From the NCBI RefSeq assembly GCF_002632465.1, contig NZ_NIBS01000013.1, positions 52,409 through 116,408 on the forward strand: a stretch of DNA of 64,000 nt, given 5' to 3'. Below the pieces are notes generated by a model, which saw only the letters and a list, made by a program, of their open reading frames with translations, did not search any database and was not told the origin of the DNA. This document shows, in pieces, positions 58,763 through 64,000 of this stretch. Positions within the stretch are counted from its first letter, which is position 1. Each line of letters begins with the position of its first letter. This stretch comes from Xenorhabdus budapestensis. Its GTDB lineage: Bacteria; Pseudomonadota; Gammaproteobacteria; Enterobacterales; Enterobacteriaceae. The position numbers and the translations under genes are program-made.

Positions 58763-59731
58763 ATGCAAGATAAAAAACCTGAGACAAAGGCATTAGACGA
58801 TAGCAGCTTTGTGACCGTTACAACACCGGAGTATGTCAAAGATTCAATTAAAAAAGCGATAGAAAAACACGCCCTAAGTCGCAACCATCCAGATGCAACG
58901 CTACAAGATAAAGGATTTGTTATCCTGAGCAATGATGTCGGTAGTAATAGCGAGACTGATGCAGCAACACCAAAAGCGGTGAAAACAGCATATGATTTAG
59001 CTAATACAGCCAACCAAAATGCCAACAATGCGAATAGCAATGCCAATACCCGCTTAGCGAAAGGCCAGAACGGAGCTGATATTCCTGATAAAGACGCTTT
59101 TATAAACAATCTCGGATTACGAGATACAGTCAATCAGGCGGAAAATGCCTTGCAAAAATCAGCCATTGTTCAACAAACTGGGGTATCTAATGACCTTGTG
59201 ATGAGCCAAAATGTGACAACTATGCTGATTAGTGAGTGCATCAAAAAAGAAGACGCTGAGTTATTGGCAGTTCCCATCGGTGGCATTTTAATGTGGGGCA
59301 GTGATCTACCGCACCCCAATAACTTCTTGCCGATGGAGGGTGGACAAATTGACCCTAATCAATATTCTGAATTACTTAAACATTACCCTTCGGGAAATCT
59401 GCCAGATTGGCGGGGTTATGTGCCTCGTGGATGGGATCAAACCGGAGGAGTTGACCCAGATGATAGAGAGCTGGGATCATTTCAGTCCGATGCTATTAGG
59501 GATATCACAGGAGTAATTAGGACAGGTAGTCGTAAGACAGATGAAGCTCCCGATAATACAACAGGGGCATTCACTACTATCAATCAGGGTAGGGAATATC
59601 AGGCTTATACTCCAGGAACCAACATTTACACTTATGAGGATCGAGAATTTCGTGCTTCTTCCGTTGTCCCAACATCGTCTGAAAATAGAATGAAAAACGT
59701 TGCAGTGATATTTTTAGTAAGGGGAAGGTAA
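58763..59731 (+). CDS. Phage-type tail fibre / tail-collar protein
   Basis: The 322-residue protein has a GAGGG ribosome-binding site. Its N-terminal part carries the phage fibre repeat ATLQDKGFVILSNDVGSNSE followed by ATPKAVKTAYDLANTANQNA, an Asn/Ala-rich stalk with coiled-coil character. The C-terminal half has the tail-collar pattern PIGGILMWGSDLPHPNNFLP...NLPDWRGYVPRGWD. Such fibres bind receptors in phages, tailocins and related injection particles. No head, tail-tube or lysis genes are near, so this is an orphan fibre. It is followed by its assembly partner with a one-base stop/start overlap. Confidence 0.85.
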   Translation: MQDKKPETKALDDSSFVTVTTPEYVKDSIKKAIEKHALSRNHPDATLQDKGFVILSNDVGSNSETDAATPKAVKTAYDLANTANQNANNANSNANTRLAKGQNGADIPDKDAFINNLGLRDTVNQAENALQKSAIVQQTGVSNDLVMSQNVTTMLISECIKKEDAELLAVPIGGILMWGSDLPHPNNFLPMEGGQIDPNQYSELLKHYPSGNLPDWRGYVPRGWDQTGGVDPDDRELGSFQSDAIRDITGVIRTGSRKTDEAPDNTTGAFTTINQGREYQAYTPGTNIYTYEDREFRASSVVPTSSENRMKNVAVIFLVRGR

Positions 59732-60345
59732 TGACTCAGCCAACAGAACCATCGGTACAATTTGATGAAAATGGATTTGCCCTGTCCTATGGCTGGATAC
59801 AGGTTTATTGCACGAGTGCGGTAAACCGGGAATACATCGGAACAAAACTGGAACGTACCTTTATTGGCGTTACTTTATCTGCGGGATCGTATCTGGATGA
59901 ACCCAAACTGCCCAAAGCTCCGAATAAGGTGATTTGCCGGACAGTTGACGGCAAATCATGGGAGTACGTACCAGATTACCGGGGTAAAATGGCATACCAT
60001 ATTCAGACTCGTAAGCACATTGAGATAACAGAAATTGGGGATATTCCCACAGAATTAACGTTACTGGAGCCGAAAACTCCCTTTGATAAATGGAATGGTA
60101 CGCAGTGGGTGACGGATGTTGGAGCACAGAGTCAGCATGAGGTGCAGCAGGCAGAATCTCAGAAACAACAATTGCTGATTGAGGTGTTTCATCGGATTGC
60201 TCCACTACAGGATGCCATTGATTTAGGCATTGCCACCGATACAGAGAAATCAAAACTTACCGTCTGGCGCAGATATCGGGTTCTGCTCAACCGGGTAGAC
60301 TGTTCTATGGCCCCTGATATCGTATGGCCTGAACAGCCAAAATGA
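59731..60345 (+). CDS. Tail fibre assembly (chaperone) protein
   Basis: This 204-residue protein is of the Caudovirales tail-fibre-assembly type: an N-terminal FDENGFALSYGWIQVYCTS stretch, a central TPFDKWNGTQWVTD motif that is diagnostic for the family, and a C-terminal helical domain with DAIDLGIATDTEKSKLTVWRRYRVLLNRVD. It helps fibres trimerise. Its ATG overlaps the fibre stop by one base (TAATG), so the pair is co-translated. Confidence 0.88.
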   Translation: MTQPTEPSVQFDENGFALSYGWIQVYCTSAVNREYIGTKLERTFIGVTLSAGSYLDEPKLPKAPNKVICRTVDGKSWEYVPDYRGKMAYHIQTRKHIEITEIGDIPTELTLLEPKTPFDKWNGTQWVTDVGAQSQHEVQQAESQKQQLLIEVFHRIAPLQDAIDLGIATDTEKSKLTVWRRYRVLLNRVDCSMAPDIVWPEQPK

Positions 60346-60484
60346 TGATAGGGTGTATAAGCATATATTGATCTCATACCAATCTAGACACGGACGTCTA
60401 ATCGATACTCTTCTGAAATATCACAAGTTCCCTATCGCCAACAGAATACCTAAACACACAATTCCTATTATTCAACGATTGCGA

Positions 60485-60604
60485 AGAGTAATGCTGGTGA
60501 CTTCATCTGCACATTCGTTATACGAAAAGTTTGGCTATTCTCCTGTTAATCGTGAGATTTTTGTCTGGCAAATATTTCGTCCAGATGTTTATGAAAAAAA
60601 TTGA
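60485..60604 (+). pseudogene. GNAT acetyltransferase C-terminal stub
   Basis: The frame ending at 60604 reads RVMLVTSSAHSLYEKFGYSP...WQIFRPDVYEKN, which is the typical end of a GNAT acetyltransferase (Tyr-containing AHxLYEKFGF motif B then the RPDxY end). No acetyl-CoA loop precedes it: upstream sequence to 60353 is unrelated. It is a remnant after the fibre-assembly gene. Confidence 0.6.
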
Positions 60605-60616
60605 TACCAAACAAGG

Positions 60617-61684
60617 CTACCGATGTTTAAATTTATTGGGAAAGATTACAATGTCTTCCGATGACAATGTGAATGCAGAACATTGCTGAGAAAATTGAAC
60701 ACTATCTTCCAGTGTCATTCCGGCCAGCCAACAGTGAGCAAGCCCTGCCATCATTGCATCACCAGCTCCATTTGTATTGACGACATTACTCATTAGTGCG
60801 TGAGAATGACCTGCTTTGTTATCTAATTCACTATAATACACACCCTCTGCATCCATACTTAAAATTATTCGTTGGACACCCTGTTGATGAAACCAAGATG
60901 CAGCAATGGCTGCGTCTTCCAATGTTTCAATCTCAATACCACTGAGTATTTTGGCTTCGGAGCGATTAGGTTTCAGAGTATGGATATAGGATAGCCAATG
61001 GCGGATATTAGACGCTTTGAAGGTGGAAACAGTATCAACAAAAATCGGAACATTATTAGCGTGGCTGAATATCCATTCCAATGATTCCTGAGATAAATTG
61101 CAATCAAGAACTAATACACTGGCATTTTGGATAAGTTTTTTAGATTGAGTCAGTAACGAGGGAGTAAGTTTATCCAGAATGCTCATATCATTTACAGATA
61201 TGATACATTTTCCATTTTCATCAATAAATGAATTGCAGATTGATGTTTTTTCATCATCCAGCTTATGTAAATATTTAATATTAACGCCAGATAATTTTGT
61301 TTGTTCTGACAGAAATTTGCCATGTTGGTCGTTACCAACGACGGAAATTAAATAACTTTCATTCTTTAATGCAGCAATATTCTGAGCGATATTTCTCCCG
61401 ACCCCACCGGGGGTCGAGATTATTTTCCCTGGGTTGGAATCATCATATACTACTTTAGCAAAGGTATAGCTGGTTATATCTATATTAGTTGCACCAATCG
61501 TAACAGCATAAACATCATTGGATAAAATATAACCTTTCCCTTTGATATAACCTTTTTTACTTAGGTTCATAATATGCCCTGCAACACACGAGCGACTAAT
61601 TCCAAGAATATCTGCAATTTCTTGCTGTTGGATAAAAGGATCTCGTTTTAAAATTTGCAGTATTTGGGTTTCCCTATTTGACAT
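60617..61684 (-). CDS. HTH-containing PfkB-family kinase (YeiI/PsuK-like)
   Basis: The 355-residue protein starts MSNRETQILQILKRDPFIQQ at 61684 with AAGG upstream; a Met ten codons earlier is less well supported. It has an N-terminal winged helix (about 15-45), then a ribokinase-fold domain with the PfkB signature 1 GGVGRNIAQNIAAL and signature 2 NTNGAGDAMMAGLAH, where the GAGD Asp is the catalytic base. The layout matches E. coli YeiI and is close to pseudouridine kinase. Substrate is not certain: a nucleoside or sugar. No pseudouridylate glycosidase or transporter gene is adjacent. The C-terminus is slightly short. Confidence 0.85.
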   Translation of the reverse strand: MSNRETQILQILKRDPFIQQQEIADILGISRSCVAGHIMNLSKKGYIKGKGYILSNDVYAVTIGATNIDITSYTFAKVVYDDSNPGKIISTPGGVGRNIAQNIAALKNESYLISVVGNDQHGKFLSEQTKLSGVNIKYLHKLDDEKTSICNSFIDENGKCIISVNDMSILDKLTPSLLTQSKKLIQNASVLVLDCNLSQESLEWIFSHANNVPIFVDTVSTFKASNIRHWLSYIHTLKPNRSEAKILSGIEIETLEDAAIAASWFHQQGVQRIILSMDAEGVYYSELDNKAGHSHALMSNVVNTNGAGDAMMAGLAHCWLAGMTLEDSVQFSQQCSAFTLSSEDIVIFPNKFKHR

Positions 61685-62485
61685 ATTATGGCCTTGGTTA
61701 CTTTTTGTATTCATACTTTTATTTCATATTGAGCGGACAGTAAAGGTTATTTTTATAGTTTATTCGGCTTTTGAGAAAGTGATCGTAAGTTTGGTTGGAT
61801 TGATTTTGTGATAAAATTGTGATCTGTATCATAAATATTATTCTAATAAATCAGAAATGTTTAGGATAATAAAAGTGTTTAGATTGTAAACTATATTTTA
61901 TTCTAAATAAAATTATTTAATATCAATGCATTATTGATAATTATGTTTCTTACAAACAAGTGTTTGGTTTTTATGGAAGAGCTTTTAATATCATGTGATA
62001 GCGAAAGATATTTCATATCTTACTATATTAAATTCACATCATGAAATTAAAAATTTTGTGTAAACCTGCCTAATGCTATCAGAAATAAATCTGATTTCTG
62101 TATTCAGATAACAACGTTGGTATTTAAGTCTATCTTCATGATATGAGGTGTTTTTCACAAATTTCCGTTATTTAAATATATATTTATTTTTACCATCTGA
62201 ATAAAACATTTTATGAGTTTGATTATATTGCCAAAAATAGATTATTAATTTTATTTCTTATGATTTTCATAGGGATAATGAGCGATTTTTTATTACGTTA
62301 ATGTTATTAAGTAGTTTCATATTAATCTCTTTCTTGTTGGTGTTTATGAATTGTTTGTATTTGACTTAAAAAAATATGGCAATATGTAAGTACTAAATTT
62401 GATGTTAATTAATTGTGATTAAAAAATTGTCAGTGTGAATTAATATATTAATGATAAGTATTAATTGATTATTTTGGTGCCGTAT
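61685..62485. other. AT-rich 800-base intergenic region
   Basis: Between the divergent kinase and TpsB genes there is no reading frame or repeat that I can support. The base composition is very AT-rich, as in the 46.4-47.4 kb gap. It should hold both promoters. Confidence 0.5.
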
Positions 62486-63904
62486 ATGATTAGAAAATTC
62501 ACAACAATATTTATATTTTTAATACCGTATATTTCGTTTACAGTATCTGCCTCTCCGGTAAGCCTTAATGAAAATTTATCGCCATCTGTTGTGAGTGAAG
62601 GAATAAATAATTTACAGAACAGTGAAAGAGAGATTAACAAACTCATTGAACAGAGACGGCATCAGGCAATACTCAATCGATCAGAACAGAATTCTGCAAA
62701 AAAATCATCACCAACGCTTGTGGAGTCAAAAAGATGTTTGCCAATTAGTGGCATTTATATGCAGGGAATATCATTATTGTCAACCTCTGACCTGAAAACG
62801 TTAAGTGCTATTCCTAGTGATTGTATTACCAGTAGTTATATTAATAGATTAGCATCAGAAATTACGAATCTTTATATTCAGAAAGGTTATGTTACAGCCA
62901 GAGTAAAACTCATTCCGCCTGATTATGATAAGAAATTGGGGATTAGCGTTATAGAGGGTTTTGTTGAAGATATTCAGGGAGGAGATCGCTGGGTTAATAG
63001 CCAGACTCTTTTTCCTGATTTAAAGAATAAGTCATTAAATATACATCAACTTGATCAAGGGTTAGATCAGGCAAATCGTCTGCAATCAAATAGAACCACG
63101 TTGGATATTTTGCCGGGTACAGTCAATGGAGGTTCTATCATTCTCTTGAGTAACAAACATAGTGCGCCCTGGAAAGTCTCTGTGACAACCGATAATTATG
63201 GGCAAAAAAGTACCGGGAAGTGGATGGGAAGGTTAAATACCAGTTTTGACAGCCCATTGGGATTATCGGATTTTATTAGTTTCAGTGGAAGCTCTACATT
63301 AAATACTTCTAAAAAAAAGTATAACCATTCTTATATCTTACTTTACTCACTTCCTTATGGTGAGATGACATTCAGCGGATTTTATGTTGATTCCCAATAT
63401 AGAAATAAGATGCATTTACAGGTTAGGTCAATAAATATAAGAGGAAATGCTGAGCAAACAGGAATGCGTGCTGATTGGGCATTTCATCGTAATCAAAAAC
63501 AAATAGATACATTAAGTACACAGGTCATATATAAAAAAGGAAATAATTATTTAAATGATGAAAAACTCATAACAAATAGTGAAACCGTTAGTCTTGTTTC
63601 TCTTAGTGTTAATCATTTGCAAGTTATTCCTACAGGTGTTTTTACCTTTTATATTGGAATTGATAAAGGAATGCCATGGTTTGATGTACAGACAGTTATG
63701 GACAAAGATTTTATTAAAGGTCAAATGTCACTGAATCTGAAAAAGAGATTGACACTGTTTAAATCATCCTATTTTTTTTATAGCAAATTTTATACGCAAT
63801 ATAGTCGAAATCGGTTACCAGCTATGGAATGTATAGATATTAGTGATAAAAATAATATTCGGGGATTTAATGAAAGTTTTTTATGCTCTGATAATGGTTG
63901 GTAA
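62486..63904 (+). pseudogene. TpsB (ShlB/FhaC-type) outer-membrane transporter, 3' truncated
   Basis: The protein, open from ATG 62486 (an ATG seven codons earlier is possible), has a signal peptide (MIRKFTTIFIFLIPYISFTVSAS), an N-terminal helix rich in charged residues, a POTRA_2 domain (CLPISGIYMQGISLLSTSDL ... YVTARVKLI) and a ShlB-type barrel region. The barrel reaches the lid-lock motif NIRGFNESFLCSDNGW and then stops. TpsB proteins normally continue for about 100 residues after RGF, adding the last barrel strands and the C-terminal Phe, so about 472 of roughly 560 residues remain. Sequence after the stop does not resume the family. Without the last strands it is unlikely to fold. No TpsA exoprotein gene is visible in the window. 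Confidence 0.75.
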
Positions 63905-63905
63905 G

Positions 63906-64000
63906 TTAACCAGATAAATTATCTGCATTGTTGCTATAATCAATAACACGATAATCAGATTTTCCGGCTGTTTTTATGAAATCGCAGATAACACTTTCTG
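63906..64000 (-). CDS. 3' end of an unknown minus-strand gene (runs off window)
   Basis: From the window edge the minus strand is open for 30 codons and ends ...DYRVIDYSNNADNLSG at TAA 63908-63906, one base after the TpsB stop. It is too short to identify. Its tight convergence with the truncated TpsB suggests a recombination boundary here. It may be chance. Confidence 0.35.
   Translation of the reverse strand, partial: ESVICDFIKTAGKSDYRVIDYSNNADNLSG

Noticed and set aside
60353..60604. Complete 83-residue acetyltransferase
   Set aside because: Only the last 40 residues resemble a GNAT protein, and no acetyl-CoA binding loop is present.
1..64000. CRISPR arrays, tRNA or rRNA genes, complete insertion sequences
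   Set aside because: No regular repeat-spacer array, tRNA cloverleaf or rRNA segment was noticed, and the only IS sequence is a 5' stub.

Overview
The window is chromosomal DNA from an enterobacterium of the Morganellaceae type, most probably Photorhabdus or a close relative such as Xenorhabdus. That is inferred from an Escherichia-like core gene order combined with AT-rich accessory DNA, degenerate ERIC-like repeats, a two-lipoyl AceF, a divergent SecM tail, and decayed secretion, tail-fibre and two-partner-secretion genes. The genus is an inference and was not tested by any search.

Region 1 (1-24.3 kb) matches the E. coli 2-3 min region. It holds the secM tail, secA, an inserted ABC-F ATPase gene, mutT, yacG-zapD-coaE, a small type IV pilus cluster (hofC-hofB-ppdD), ampD-ampE, pdhR-aceE-aceF-lpdA, an inserted GNAT gene, acnB and yacL. 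guaC, nadC and aroP, which sit in this interval in E. coli, are absent. A 17-bp PdhR-type palindrome precedes pdhR, and the pdhR start region carries a 16-bp duplication that creates an 8-codon mini-ORF.

Region 2 (24.4-54.9 kb) matches the E. coli 64-65 min region and is joined directly to region 1 after yacL. It runs mscS, argO, yggE, argP, rpiA, serA, fau, 6S RNA (ssrS, minus strand), zapA, ygfB, pepP, ubiH, ubiI, gcvTHP, an amidotransferase gene, an HD-domain gene, ygfZ, sdhE-ygfX, fldB, xerD, dsbC, recJ, prfB (with the programmed +1 frameshift) and lysS. Between ygfX and fldB lies an accessory insert. It contains a toxin-like gene split into two frames at an A-AAA-AAC heptamer, with a RelE/ParE-like C-terminus, followed by about 1 kb of AT-rich DNA and a small secreted DUF4354-like protein.

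Region 3 (54.9-64 kb) is accessory. A type VI secretion remnant on the minus strand holds a broken PAAR gene, a DUF2931-like gene, an IS630-type transposase stub, a vgrG fragment and a tssF fragment. It is followed by an orphan tail-fibre and fibre-assembly pair, a GNAT stub, a HTH-PfkB sugar/nucleoside kinase, and an outer-membrane TpsB transporter gene cut off just after its RGF motif. The last bases hold the 3' end of a minus-strand reading frame that leaves the window.

Functionally, the core part combines protein export (SecM/SecA), nucleotide sanitation, cell division (ZapD, ZapA), CoA synthesis, pyruvate oxidation into the TCA cycle (PDH complex, AcnB), one-carbon metabolism (SerA, GcvTHP, Fau, YgfZ), ubiquinone synthesis, recombination and repair (XerD, RecJ) and translation (RF2, LysS). 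The accessory part looks like a graveyard and exchange zone for interbacterial-competition and surface genes. No tRNA, rRNA, CRISPR array or complete insertion sequence was seen.
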